A stretch of DNA of 64,000 nt from Lentzea albidocapillata (lineage in GTDB: Bacteria > Actinomycetota > Actinomycetes > Mycobacteriales > Pseudonocardiaceae). Below, in pieces: positions 49,254-57,200 of this stretch. Where the stretch lies: the NCBI RefSeq assembly GCF_000719115.1, contig NZ_JOEA01000017.1, forward strand, positions 248,001 through 312,000. Reading direction: 5' to 3'. The notes beneath the pieces are model-generated. The model searched no databases, was not told the DNA's origin, and saw only the letters and a list, made by a program, of their open reading frames with translations. The stretch's first letter is position 1, and the number at the start of each line of letters is the position of its first letter. The translations under genes and the position numbers were made by a program.

Positions 49254-49292
49254 CTATCGCCGGGTACAACAGCAACATGTGTTGAAGGACAT
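49254..49292 (-). CDS. Poly-cysteine leader peptide (attenuator uORF), MSFNTCCCCTRR
   Basis: 12 codons, ATG to TAG, with TGT TGC TGT TGT in a row. It lies 48 bp before the cysteine dioxygenase start on the same strand. Its A of ATG is 7 nt after a weak -10 box, consistent with a leaderless start. Cys-rich short ORFs of this kind act as cysteine-responsive attenuators in mycobacteria. Confidence 0.82.
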   Translation of the reverse strand: MSFNTCCCCTRR

Positions 49293-49298
49293 GGAGCA

Positions 49299-49322
49299 GA
49301 GGGTCCCGGAACCGGGATCCTC
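49299..49322. terminator. Hairpin after the PLP-enzyme gene, overlapping the leader promoter
   Basis: Arms GAGGGTCCCGG (49299-49309) and CCGGGATCCTC (49312-49322), one mismatch, AA at the tip. It ends 2 bp from the metB-like stop and just before the leader ORF, so it may stop read-through into the cysteine leader. Confidence 0.6.
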
Positions 49323-49328
49323 CGTCAA
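49300..49328 (-). promoter_or_regulatory. Candidate promoter for the cysteine leader/dioxygenase
   Basis: On the minus strand TTGACG (49328-49323), 17-bp spacer, GACCCT (49305-49300), then 7 nt to the leader ATG. The -35 is excellent, the -10 weak. It overlaps the hairpin. Confidence 0.5.
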
Positions 49329-50392
49329 TCCAGTCCCAAAGCGTGGGACACGTCCGCGACCAGGTCGCGAGTGTCCTCACAGCCGGCCGAGAAGCGCACC
49401 AGGCCTTCCGGCACCGGGTCGCCGAACTGCGCACGCCGGTCGGCCGTCGAGTGCAGGCCGCCGAACGACGTCGCCGCCGACACCAGCTTCGAGCGTTCCA
49501 GGAACCGGTTCACCGCTTCGACCGACTCGAGCTCGAACGTCAGCACGCCGTTGAAGCGCCGCATCTGCTGTGCCGCCACGAGGAACGCGGGGTCGTCCGA
49601 CGCTCCCGGCCACCGCAGGTTCGCCACGCGGCCCTTCAGCAACGCGTGGATCGCGGCGGCGTTCTCCGCCTGCCGCGCGAGCCGCAGGTCCAGGGTTCCG
49701 AGGCCACGCAACGCGAGCCACGTCTCGAACGGCCCGGGAATCGCGCCGTTCAACGTCCGCGCGTCGCGGATGCGAGCCGCCAACTCGGCGCTCGCCAGCG
49801 TCACGTGTCCGAAAAGGACATCGCTGTGGCCCGCGACCGCCTTGGTGTCCGAGGCGACCACGATGTCCGCGCCCAGCTCCAGCGGCCGCTGCCCGAGCGG
49901 CGTCGCGGTCGTGTTGTCCACGGCCAGCAACGCGCCCGCGGCGTGCGCCTGATCCGCCAGCGCCGCGATGTCGCAGACGTCCAGACCGGGGTTCGACGGC
50001 GTCTCCAGCAGCACCAGCCGCACGCCCTCGAACGACGGATATGGCCCGGCCGTGGGCACCTCGACCACGTTCACGTCCATTTCGGACACGAACTTCCTGG
50101 TCAGGAAGTAGCCGTCCGACGGGACCACCAGGGTGTCCCCGGTGGACAGAACCGTCCGCAGCAACGTCGAGACCGCCGCCATCCCGGACGGGAAGACGAC
50201 GCACTCGCCACCTTCGAGCGAGCCCAGCGCCGTTTCGAGAGCACGCCACGTCGGGTTGCCCGCGCGGCCGTAGTAGTCCTGGCCGCCCAGGTGGTACGCC
50301 GACGCGAACACCGGCTGCGCGCCGAACGGTTCGCCCGGCTCACCTGAAACCGCGTGCACGACCCGCGTGCCGTCACCGAGTTCGGGGGTCAC
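49325..50392 (-). CDS. Cys/Met-metabolism PLP-dependent enzyme (cystathionine gamma-lyase-like)
   Basis: 355 residues of the gamma family of PLP enzymes: [28 protein letters not shown] start, [50 protein letters not shown] and the PLP Lys in [17 protein letters not shown]. It could be cystathionine gamma-lyase, gamma-synthase or a related C-S lyase; motifs do not separate them. GTG 50392 overlaps the gpsA stop (GTGA), so it is the second gene of the gpsA operon. With cysteine dioxygenase beyond it, the stretch 48.7-50.4 kb is a sulfur amino-acid block. Confidence 0.9.
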   Translation of the reverse strand: MTPELGDGTRVVHAVSGEPGEPFGAQPVFASAYHLGGQDYYGRAGNPTWRALETALGSLEGGECVVFPSGMAAVSTLLRTVLSTGDTLVVPSDGYFLTRKFVSEMDVNVVEVPTAGPYPSFEGVRLVLLETPSNPGLDVCDIAALADQAHAAGALLAVDNTTATPLGQRPLELGADIVVASDTKAVAGHSDVLFGHVTLASAELAARIRDARTLNGAIPGPFETWLALRGLGTLDLRLARQAENAAAIHALLKGRVANLRWPGASDDPAFLVAAQQMRRFNGVLTFELESVEAVNRFLERSKLVSAATSFGGLHSTADRRAQFGDPVPEGLVRFSAGCEDTRDLVADVSHALGLD

Positions 50393-51399
50393 TGGCGCTC
50401 GTGCTTCCTGTTGCGGCCCAGCAGCGCGGCACCGAGGTCGCGCACGCTCAGCCCGTCGTGGCAGACCTGGTGGATGCCTTCGGTGATCGGCATGTCGACG
50501 CCGTGCGCGTTGGCGAGCTCGCGGATCGACGAGCAGGACTTCACGCCCTCGGCGACCTGCCCGTGCGCGGCTTCCTGCGCCTGCGCGAGGGTCTCGCCAC
50601 GCCCGAGCCGTTCGCCGAAGGACCGGTTGCGCGACAACGGCGACGCGCACGTCGCCACCAGGTCGCCCAGTCCGGCGAGGCCCGCGAACGTCAGCGGGTC
50701 GGCGCCCAGCGCCGCGCCCAGCCGTGCCGTCTCGGCCAGGCCTCGGGTGATGATCGACGCCATCGTGTTGTCGCCGTAGCCCATGCCCGCCGCCATGCCG
50801 CACGCCAGCGCGATGACGTTCTTGCACGCCCCGCCCAGCTCGCAGCCGACCACGTCGGTGTTGGTGTACGGGCGGAAGTACGAGTTCGAGCACGCGTGCT
50901 GCAGGTCGACCGCCCGGTCGTGGTCCGTGCACGCGATGACGGTCGCGGTCGGCTGCTCGACGGCGATCTCCTTGGCCAGGTTCGGCCCGGACACCACGGC
51001 CACCTGCGACTCGTCGACGCAGGCGACCTCGCGGATCACCTCGCTCATCCGCTTCAGCGTGCCGAGCTCGACGCCCTTGGACAGCGACACCAGCGTCGCA
51101 TCCGGCGGCAGCAGGTCCTTCCACCCCGACAGGTTCACCCGCAACGTCTGCGACGGCACGGCCAGCACCACCGCGTCCGCCCCGTCCAGCGCCTTCGCCG
51201 GGTCGGAGGTGGCCGTGAGGTTGGCCGGCAGCGAGATGCCGGGCAGGTAGCCGGAGTTCACGCGGGTCTCGGTGATCTCGGAAGCGACCTCCTGACGCCG
51301 CGCCCACAGCACGACCTCGGGACCGGAGTCCGCGATGACCTTCGCGAAGGCCGTGCCCCACGAACCGGAGCCGAGCACCGCAACTCGTTCGATCGCCAT
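50389..51399 (-). CDS. gpsA: Glycerol-3-phosphate dehydrogenase [NAD(P)+]
   Basis: Makes sn-glycerol-3-phosphate for phospholipid synthesis. 336 residues: Rossmann motif [71 protein letters not shown] (catalytic Lys region) and the C-terminal [18 protein letters not shown]. Complete. Sits 5 bp after plsC, so the G3P maker and its acyltransferase are co-expressed. Confidence 0.97.
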   Translation of the reverse strand: MAIERVAVLGSGSWGTAFAKVIADSGPEVVLWARRQEVASEITETRVNSGYLPGISLPANLTATSDPAKALDGADAVVLAVPSQTLRVNLSGWKDLLPPDATLVSLSKGVELGTLKRMSEVIREVACVDESQVAVVSGPNLAKEIAVEQPTATVIACTDHDRAVDLQHACSNSYFRPYTNTDVVGCELGGACKNVIALACGMAAGMGYGDNTMASIITRGLAETARLGAALGADPLTFAGLAGLGDLVATCASPLSRNRSFGERLGRGETLAQAQEAAHGQVAEGVKSCSSIRELANAHGVDMPITEGIHQVCHDGLSVRDLGAALLGRNRKHERQ

Positions 51400-51404
51400 G
51401 GTGT

Positions 51405-52112
51405 TCAGGCCTTCCTCGGTCCGTAGAAGCCTTCGGGCGCCTGTTCCCGGCGCACCTCGGCCAGGTGTTCCTTGACGGCGCCCATCAGCAGGTCCGTGAC
51501 CTCGCGCAGCAACGGCAGCGTCTCCTCCTTGCCGCGGTACGCGGAGAGGTCGACCGGTTCACCGACGAAATGCGTGATCGTCTTGCGCGGGAACGGCCGG
51601 AACTTCTTCTGGTAGTGGTTGTAGAGGTCGAGCGTGCCCCAGCGGGCGACGGGGATGACCGGGCCGTCGTGCTGCAGCGCCAGCCGGGCCACGCCGGTGC
51701 GCGAGTTCGCGGGCCAGCCGTCGGGGTCCCTGGTGATCGTGCCCTCCGGGTAGATCACCACGATCTGACCGGCTTCCAACGCCTCGTGCGCCGCGCGCAG
51801 GCTCTGCTGCGCGTCCGAGGTGCCCCGGTAGACCGGGATCTGCTTCGCGCCTTTCAGGATCGCGCCCATGATCGGCACGTTCCACAGGCTGTGCTTCCCG
51901 AGGAAGCGCGGCACCCGGTAGTTCTTGTGCACGAACATGGCGTCGTAGCACGGGTCGAGGTGCGAGATGTGGTTCATGACGAGCAGTGCGGCGCCTTCGC
52001 GCGGGATGCGCTCCCCGTGCACCATCCGGTGCCGGCCCAGCACGAACGACATCGGGTAGACGATCGCCGCGGCGACCCCGACCCAGAAGCCGCCCTTCTC
52101 CCTTTTGGCCAC
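51405..52112 (-). CDS. plsC: 1-acyl-sn-glycerol-3-phosphate acyltransferase
   Basis: 235 residues with [15 protein letters not shown] (NHxxxxD catalytic motif), [21 protein letters not shown] and VIPVARWG acyltransferase blocks, and an N-terminal hydrophobic stretch ([16 protein letters not shown]). It should acylate lysophosphatidic acid in the first steps of phospholipid synthesis. Operon with gpsA (5-bp gap); the best candidate for the essential PlsC of this window. Divergent from fbiD. Confidence 0.93.
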   Translation of the reverse strand: MAKREKGGFWVGVAAAIVYPMSFVLGRHRMVHGERIPREGAALLVMNHISHLDPCYDAMFVHKNYRVPRFLGKHSLWNVPIMGAILKGAKQIPVYRGTSDAQQSLRAAHEALEAGQIVVIYPEGTITRDPDGWPANSRTGVARLALQHDGPVIPVARWGTLDLYNHYQKKFRPFPRKTITHFVGEPVDLSAYRGKEETLPLLREVTDLLMGAVKEHLAEVRREQAPEGFYGPRKA

Positions 52113-52189
52113 GAGGCCTCTCCTAACCTGCTAGATCTGCGCCCGAGAGCACACTAGCCCGTCGACCACAATCCTCATCGCTCGCTTTC

Positions 52190-52214
52190 GGCGCCCAGCA
52201 GGGCGCCTCGCGGC
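52190..52214. repeat. Intergenic repeat with palindromic core
   Basis: GGCGCCCAGCAGGGCGCC (52190-52207) forms a short hairpin. The 19-nt CAGCAGGGCGCCTCGCGGC (52196-52214) is repeated exactly at 23962-23980, and a 17-nt part recurs inverted at 56886-56902. Confidence 0.6.
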
Positions 52215-52215
52215 A

Positions 52216-52260
52216 CCGACCCCCGCCCCCCATATGTCCGATATGAGGGGCGGGGGTCGG
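52216..52260. other. Very strong hairpin in the divergent plsC/fbiD spacer
   Basis: 20-bp arms (52216-52235, CCGACCCCCGCCCC...; 52241-52260) with one mismatch and loop GTCCG. It is ~75 bp upstream of fbiD and ~100 bp upstream of plsC, so it is not at a 3' end. Confidence 0.8.
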
Positions 52261-52333
52261 CACCACGATGCACCCGTCTGAACGGCGAAATCGAACGACG
52301 AGGGTTAGTGGTCGACGGGCAGGCCCGCGAATC

Positions 52334-52972
52334 GTGGACTATGGCGAGGTGCGGGATGAAGTTGACCTCGTGGTTCCGGTGAAGACGCTGGACCGGGCCA
52401 AGACCAGGCTGACCAGCGCGACCGGCGGAGATCCGGTGTCACACGCGGCGCTGGCGCTCGCGCTCGCCCTCGACACGGTGAGCGCGGCCGTGGCCACGCC
52501 AGGTGTCCGGCGCGTGGTCACCATCACATCGGATCCGGCGGTCGCAGCCGAAATGGCCGCACTCGGTGTCGAGTCACTGCCGGAGCCGCCACAGCCTGGC
52601 CTCAACCAGGCGTTGGAGCACGGCGCGCGCACGCTCCGGTCGTCCCGCATCGGCGCGCTCCAGGCCGACCTGCCGGCACTCAGGCCCGACGAACTCCAGG
52701 CCGCGCTCGAAGCGGCTCGCGGCCGCCGCGCGTTCGTCCCCGACCGCCAGGGCACCGGCACGACGCTGCTCCTCGCCGCGCCCGGCGGGGAACTCGACCC
52801 GCGGTTCGGCGTCGGGTCGGCCGGACTCCACCGGCTTTCCGGTGCGGTCGCGCTGATCGGGGCGTGGCCGTCGCTGCGCTGTGACGTGGACACGGAAGAA
52901 GACCTGCGGCTCGCGCTCGCGCTGGGTCTCGGCACGCGCACCGCGAACGCCTTGCCCGCCAGGACAACCTGA
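52334..52972 (+). CDS. fbiD: Phosphoenolpyruvate / 2-phospholactate guanylyltransferase (F420 synthesis)
   Basis: 212 residues. VDLVVPVKTLDRAKTRL start, DPAVAAEMAALGVESLPEPPQPGLNQALEHG, ALQADLPALRPDEL and DRQGTGTTLLLA mark the CofC/FbiD family, which activates PEP (or 2-phospholactate) with GTP for coenzyme F420. In mycobacteria fbiD (Rv2983) lies next to gpsA, as here. GTG 52334 chosen; GTG 52349 nearer the conserved start is equally possible. F420 synthesis is consistent with an actinomycete host. Confidence 0.9.
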   Translation: MDYGEVRDEVDLVVPVKTLDRAKTRLTSATGGDPVSHAALALALALDTVSAAVATPGVRRVVTITSDPAVAAEMAALGVESLPEPPQPGLNQALEHGARTLRSSRIGALQADLPALRPDELQAALEAARGRRAFVPDRQGTGTTLLLAAPGGELDPRFGVGSAGLHRLSGAVALIGAWPSLRCDVDTEEDLRLALALGLGTRTANALPARTT

Positions 52973-53025
52973 ACACTCGCCACACGTCTTCCGGGTCACT
53001 GGGGTGATCACGATTTGGGAGACTG

Positions 53026-54000
53026 ATGCGAGCGCTCATCGCGCTGGCGGGTGTCACGGCCGTCGCGGGCTGTGTGGCCGCCTATCCGATCGACCGGCCG
53101 TCCGACTACACGGCGGAGAGCAAGCTCAGCACCTGCCGGGTGGACCTGCCCCAGAGCTGGAAGGACCTCCTGTCGCGCGACAGGACGGAGGCGGGCCCGC
53201 ACGAGAAGGTCATCGTCGTCGCGGCGAACGAGGACGCCGGCACGACACTCGTGAAGACCACGCGCAACAGGACGACCGAGCTCGTGTTGCACGACCACGG
53301 CAAGCGCCAGCAGGTGATGGCGGTGCAGGACGACGGGCAGCTCTTCGGCGTCGAGTTCGACGGCCGCTGGGTGACGTTCTCCACGACACCGAACCCGGCC
53401 GACCACACCACGACGACCTACGCGTGGGACTCGCGTAACGACGGCGCGCCCGCGCGGATCGGCGACGACGGTGCCGTGGTGCACAACGGCAAAGCCGCCT
53501 GGTCCGACAGTTCGGGCGTGCACATCTACGACCTGGCGAAGAAGAAGGACAGGGTCGTCGGCCCCGGCAAGGAGCCGGCTTTCCTCGGTGACGCGGTCAT
53601 CTGGCTGCAGGACGGGAAGTTCCGTGCCGAGGGAGCGTTGCCCGAGCAGCTGAAGAACGCGGAACCCGGTGACAGCGTGGCATCCGACGGCCGCACGGTG
53701 GTGTGGACGCGGGACGAGAAGCTGATCGGCTGGCGCGAGGGCTGGGCGCAACCGCGGGAGCTGGCCGGGATCAGGCCGGTGCCGAGAACGGAAGGCATCG
53801 TGTTCCCGCGGGTGAGCGGCGACTTCGTGTCGTGGCAGTCGGAGTCGTCGTACGTCACGGACATCCGCAGCGGCGCGACCCTGCACACGACCGAAGGCGG
53901 CTACTGGCTCGAAGTCCACGGCGGAGCGCTCACGCAACAAGGATGGCGCGTCGCGGCCGCCGCTCCGTTGGCGAAGCTCTCACCGCTCTCCCGCTGCTGA
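53026..54000 (+). CDS. Lipoprotein with beta-propeller-like body
   Basis: 324 residues. Short signal peptide with lipobox LAGVTAVAGC (Cys16), then about 300 residues of short beta strands separated by turn motifs such as DDGQLFGVEFDGRWVTFSTT, DGAVVHNGKAAWSDSSGVHIYDL and DGRTVVWTRDEKLIGWREG, suggesting a seven-strand propeller. No enzyme motif. ATG 53026 with GGGAG upstream. Co-directional with fbiD and the acyltransferase; function unknown. Confidence 0.82.
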   Translation: MRALIALAGVTAVAGCVAAYPIDRPSDYTAESKLSTCRVDLPQSWKDLLSRDRTEAGPHEKVIVVAANEDAGTTLVKTTRNRTTELVLHDHGKRQQVMAVQDDGQLFGVEFDGRWVTFSTTPNPADHTTTTYAWDSRNDGAPARIGDDGAVVHNGKAAWSDSSGVHIYDLAKKKDRVVGPGKEPAFLGDAVIWLQDGKFRAEGALPEQLKNAEPGDSVASDGRTVVWTRDEKLIGWREGWAQPRELAGIRPVPRTEGIVFPRVSGDFVSWQSESSYVTDIRSGATLHTTEGGYWLEVHGGALTQQGWRVAAAAPLAKLSPLSRC

Positions 54001-54157
54001 CCGGGGATCCTCTTGAGTCCGTGACGAACAACACGAAAATGTTAGTTCGAGCAACTCAACGGGGAACCCCGGCACCTTTACATCCGTATCCCCCTGTGCC
54101 GACGACGCTTCCCCCGGTGTCGTCATCCCCGACGCGTTGCCCTGAGGTGTTTCCTGC

Positions 54158-55327
54158 ATGAGTTCACTGACGCACGCCGACTACCTGGCGTTGCGCCGCT
54201 TTCCCGCTCTGGACGGCCTGCGTGCCATTGCCGCGGTTCTGGTCGTCTTCTTCCACTACGGCGGACCGGATCGGCTCCAGGGCTGGGCCGGGGTCCAGAT
54301 GTTCTTCGTCCTCAGCGGATTCCTGATCACCACGCTGATGCTGCGCGAGGAGCAGCGGACCGGCCGGATCTCGCTCGGTGAGTTCTACCTGCGGCGGGGT
54401 TTCCGGATTCTCCCCGTCTACCTCGTGATCCTGCTCGTGACGGTCGTGGCGTCCGCGCTGGCGGGCACGTTCCTGAGCAACGGCATCGGCTCCGCGCTGC
54501 CGTACTTCCTTTCGTTCACCAACGAGTTCGCCGGCGCCAGCCCGTACGGGCAGTCGTGGTCGCTGGGCATCGAGCAGAAGTTCTACCTGGTCTGGCCGCT
54601 GGTGGCGATCGCGCTGGGCACCGTCGTGCTGCGCCGCCGCGCCGGTGCCGCCGCCCTCGGCATGCTGCTCGCACTCGTGGTCGTGAACTTCACCGCGTCG
54701 CACAGCAATCCCGGCTGGCCGTTGCACTACTTCTCGATCCTGACGGGCGTGCTGCTCGCGATCGCCTTGCACAGCCCGCGCGGATTCGCCGTGTTGCGCC
54801 CGCTCACGAGCCGCGTCGCGCAGGTCATCGTCGCGATCGGATTCGTCGCGGTGCACCTGAGCGTGAAGCCGATCGCCGGATTCCTCGACGGCATCAACGG
54901 AATCCCTGGTCACGTGCTGGTCATTCCGGTGTACGCGCTCGCGACGGCCGTGCTGCTGACCGCGATGATCGCGCCCGGACCGGCCACGACGTTCCTGTCC
55001 GTGAAGCCGATGCAGTTCGTCGGCGAGCGGTCGTACTCGCTCTACCTGGTGCAGACGATCGCCGCGACCGTCATCGCGTTCTTCTGGCCCGCTCTGTCCG
55101 GTCTCGGGCAGGCCGTCGTGGTCACGGCACTGGGTCTGGCGCTGGCGAGTGTTCTCTACGTGACCGTGGAGATCCCGATGATCAACCTCGGCCGGCGTGT
55201 GATCACCCGCCAGCGCGCGAAGGCCGCTGTCAGGGCCGGGGTGTCTCAGCAGGGTGCGCCGCAGGCTCCCGCACCGCAGTCCGCCGAGTCGTCGCGGTTG
55301 GCGACCATCGGGCAGGCCCAGCCGTAG
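54158..55327 (+). CDS. OafA/YrhL-type membrane O-acyltransferase (acyltransferase_3)
   Basis: 389 residues with ~10 transmembrane helices. FPALDGLRAIAAVLVVFFHYGG carries the conserved R-x10-H (His of the FHY), GVQMFFVLSGFLITTLMLREEQRTGRISLGEFYLRRGFRILP is the next hallmark, and YGQSWSLGIEQKFYLVWPL the third. These enzymes acylate exported sugars, peptidoglycan or glycolipids across the membrane. Acceptor unknown. The C-terminal disordered tail overlaps the convergent LVIVD protein by 82 bp. The 157-bp upstream spacer shows no assignable feature. Confidence 0.9.
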   Translation: MSSLTHADYLALRRFPALDGLRAIAAVLVVFFHYGGPDRLQGWAGVQMFFVLSGFLITTLMLREEQRTGRISLGEFYLRRGFRILPVYLVILLVTVVASALAGTFLSNGIGSALPYFLSFTNEFAGASPYGQSWSLGIEQKFYLVWPLVAIALGTVVLRRRAGAAALGMLLALVVVNFTASHSNPGWPLHYFSILTGVLLAIALHSPRGFAVLRPLTSRVAQVIVAIGFVAVHLSVKPIAGFLDGINGIPGHVLVIPVYALATAVLLTAMIAPGPATTFLSVKPMQFVGERSYSLYLVQTIAATVIAFFWPALSGLGQAVVVTALGLALASVLYVTVEIPMINLGRRVITRQRAKAAVRAGVSQQGAPQAPAPQSAESSRLATIGQAQP

Positions 55328-56781
55328 AACGGGTTCGGGGCGAGCGGCACGGGTTCCCTGTCGCTCTCCCTGGCCAGTTCCCTGGCATGGTGTGCGGTCA
55401 GCGTCACGGGAGTGCCGCTCGCCTGCGCCTCGTAAGCGCCCTTCTCCAGTTGCAGGATCTCGACGCCGCGCGAGATGTCCGCCACGAACACGGTGCCGCG
55501 GTGCCAGTACGGCGCCCAGGACGTCGCGGTGTCCGGTCGCCAGTACCCGATCTGGATCGGCCTGGCCGGGTTGGAGATGTCCAGGAACCGGGTGCCCTGG
55601 TTGTACCAGGAGTAGGCCACGATCCTCTTCTGCACGTCGAAGTAGTGCGCGGAGCACGTGACGTTGCCGGGGATCGTGCCCTCCTGGTCGTCCGGGCTCC
55701 AGATGCCGACGGTCTTCATCTCCTTGGGCGTCTCGCCCCAGCCCTCACCGTTGTGCGTGCCCTGCAGCGAGGAGATGACGAACCGGCCCTCGGTCTTGCA
55801 GGTGGGCGAACCGAACGCCTCCTCGGTGTGCAGCAGCAGTGAGCCCGGCGGGTTCTCACGCGTGGGCAACGGGCCGTCGAGGAGCGTGCGGCCGATCGGG
55901 CGGAACGAGTTGTGCGTGAACGAGGTCGGCATGTCCGCCTTCGGCACGGCGCCGCCCGCGTACGGAACGGGATCCCACGCCTTCGCCTCGCGGTACTTGC
56001 CGGTCAACGGGTCGCGGTGCCGGCCCTGCGTGTAGTAGCCGCGGGTGCCGTCGTCGCCCGCCACCCACGCGATGCCCTGGGCGTCGACCTGGACATCGTG
56101 CGTGATCTTCCCTTCGCCGGCCTTGCCGCGGACGTCGACGGAGACCGGAAGTTCTTTCGGAGTCTTCGGATCGCGGATGTCCGTGACGAAGATCCGGCCG
56201 GTCCTGGCGTCCGACCGGTCGAGTCCTGCCGTCCAGAGGAACTGGCAGTCGTTGATGCAGGTGCTGGTGTGACCGGTGTTCTGCCGGTGAAAGCTGAGGA
56301 TTTTGAGGTCGGCGGGGTCCACAGCGGACACGATGTAGTTGCCGGTCGGGCGGTCGCCGGGCAGCGCGCGGCCGAACGAGTTGACCTCACGCGCCAGGAA
56401 CGCGAGCTTGCGCTTGGGGTCGACGTTGATGTCCTCGTTCTCCCAGAAGCGCTTCGTCGGGTCGTCGCCCGGTAGCGCCATCTCCTCCTTCGTGAGGTGG
56501 TCGAGGAGCTTGGGCTTGTCGAGGTCGGTGACGTCGAACGTCTTGAGCCCGGTCTCCATGCTCACGAACGCCACGTCGCGCTTGCCGTACTGGGCGAACG
56601 CGATCGAGATGGCCCGTTCGGTACCGGGAAGTGAGGCTTTCAGGCGGACGTTCTTGGCCGCCGCCTGCAGTCGTGGTTTGTCCACCTTCGGCGTCCTGGG
56701 TTCGGCGGAAGCCGCCGAAGCCAGGCCTGCCGTGGTGAAGGCCAACAGGGTCGCCGCGGTGATCTTGGCAATAACCTTCAT
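55246..56781 (-). CDS. Secreted LVIVD-repeat protein
   Basis: 511 residues. Signal peptide (KVIAKITAATLLAFTTAGLASAASAEP) followed by LVIVD-type beta-propeller repeats: GLKTFDVTDLDKPKLLDHLT, DIRDPKTPKELPVSVDVR, FLDISNPARPIQIGYWRPD, VFVADISRGVEILQLEKG. Many His/Asp/Cys residues; Cys pairs (STCINDCQFLW; ADCGAGACGAPC) suggest disulfides or metal binding. Similar proteins are exported and of unknown role. The C-terminal Cys-rich tail is encoded opposite the acyltransferase end. An AGACGT...ACGTCT inverted repeat lies upstream (about 56811-56832). Confidence 0.82.
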   Translation of the reverse strand: MKVIAKITAATLLAFTTAGLASAASAEPRTPKVDKPRLQAAAKNVRLKASLPGTERAISIAFAQYGKRDVAFVSMETGLKTFDVTDLDKPKLLDHLTKEEMALPGDDPTKRFWENEDINVDPKRKLAFLAREVNSFGRALPGDRPTGNYIVSAVDPADLKILSFHRQNTGHTSTCINDCQFLWTAGLDRSDARTGRIFVTDIRDPKTPKELPVSVDVRGKAGEGKITHDVQVDAQGIAWVAGDDGTRGYYTQGRHRDPLTGKYREAKAWDPVPYAGGAVPKADMPTSFTHNSFRPIGRTLLDGPLPTRENPPGSLLLHTEEAFGSPTCKTEGRFVISSLQGTHNGEGWGETPKEMKTVGIWSPDDQEGTIPGNVTCSAHYFDVQKRIVAYSWYNQGTRFLDISNPARPIQIGYWRPDTATSWAPYWHRGTVFVADISRGVEILQLEKGAYEAQASGTPVTLTAHHARELARESDREPVPLAPNPFYGWACPMVANRDDSADCGAGACGAPC

Positions 56782-56885
56782 GGATCGACCCTGGCAGCGC
56801 GCCGAACGAGACGTGTAGGTACGAACGTCTGGTGCTGTGCCCGCCAACCCTCGCCGTCCGCATTCGACGTCCAGACGGGTGCATC

Positions 56886-56902
56886 GCGCCCTGCTGGGCG
56901 CC
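56886..56902. repeat. Inverted copy of the intergenic repeat core
   Basis: GCGCCCTGCTGGGCGCC is the reverse complement of 17 nt at 52190-52206; it lies in the spacer before the small cold-shock-like gene. Confidence 0.5.
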
Positions 56903-56949
56903 GGGTGCGGCCGGTGAGGATTGCGGGCACAGCACTAGGGTTCTGGTCC

Positions 56950-57141
56950 GTGCAGGCGACCGTGTCTACGTTTAACAGTGACGGCTCTGCCGTCGTCCTG
57001 CGAGATGACGGCGTTCTCGTCGACGTGAGTGCCGAAGCCGTCACGGCGGGTGGCTGGCGGATGCTGCGTCCGGGGCAACGGGTGACCCTCGAACGTAGCC
57101 CCGACGGGACCGTCACCGCTCTTCGCATGCCTGTTCTGTGA
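56950..57141 (+). CDS. Small cold-shock-domain-like protein
   Basis: 63 residues resembling a shortened cold-shock OB-fold: VSTFNSDGSAVVLRDDGVLVDVSAEAVTAGGWRMLRPGQRVTLE parallels Csp phrases such as the DG-G loop, (V)DVSA and L-x-GQRV. The RNA-binding aromatic motifs of true Csp proteins are missing, so nucleic-acid binding is uncertain. GTG 56950 is taken as start; ATG 56905 would add 15 residues of non-family sequence. Located before ppk in the same direction. Confidence 0.65.
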   Translation: MQATVSTFNSDGSAVVLRDDGVLVDVSAEAVTAGGWRMLRPGQRVTLERSPDGTVTALRMPVL

Positions 57142-57200
57142 CGAGGAGTTCACCAGACGGACGTTCTGGTTAGGGGCGCTCACGGCGATAGTGCGCCACA

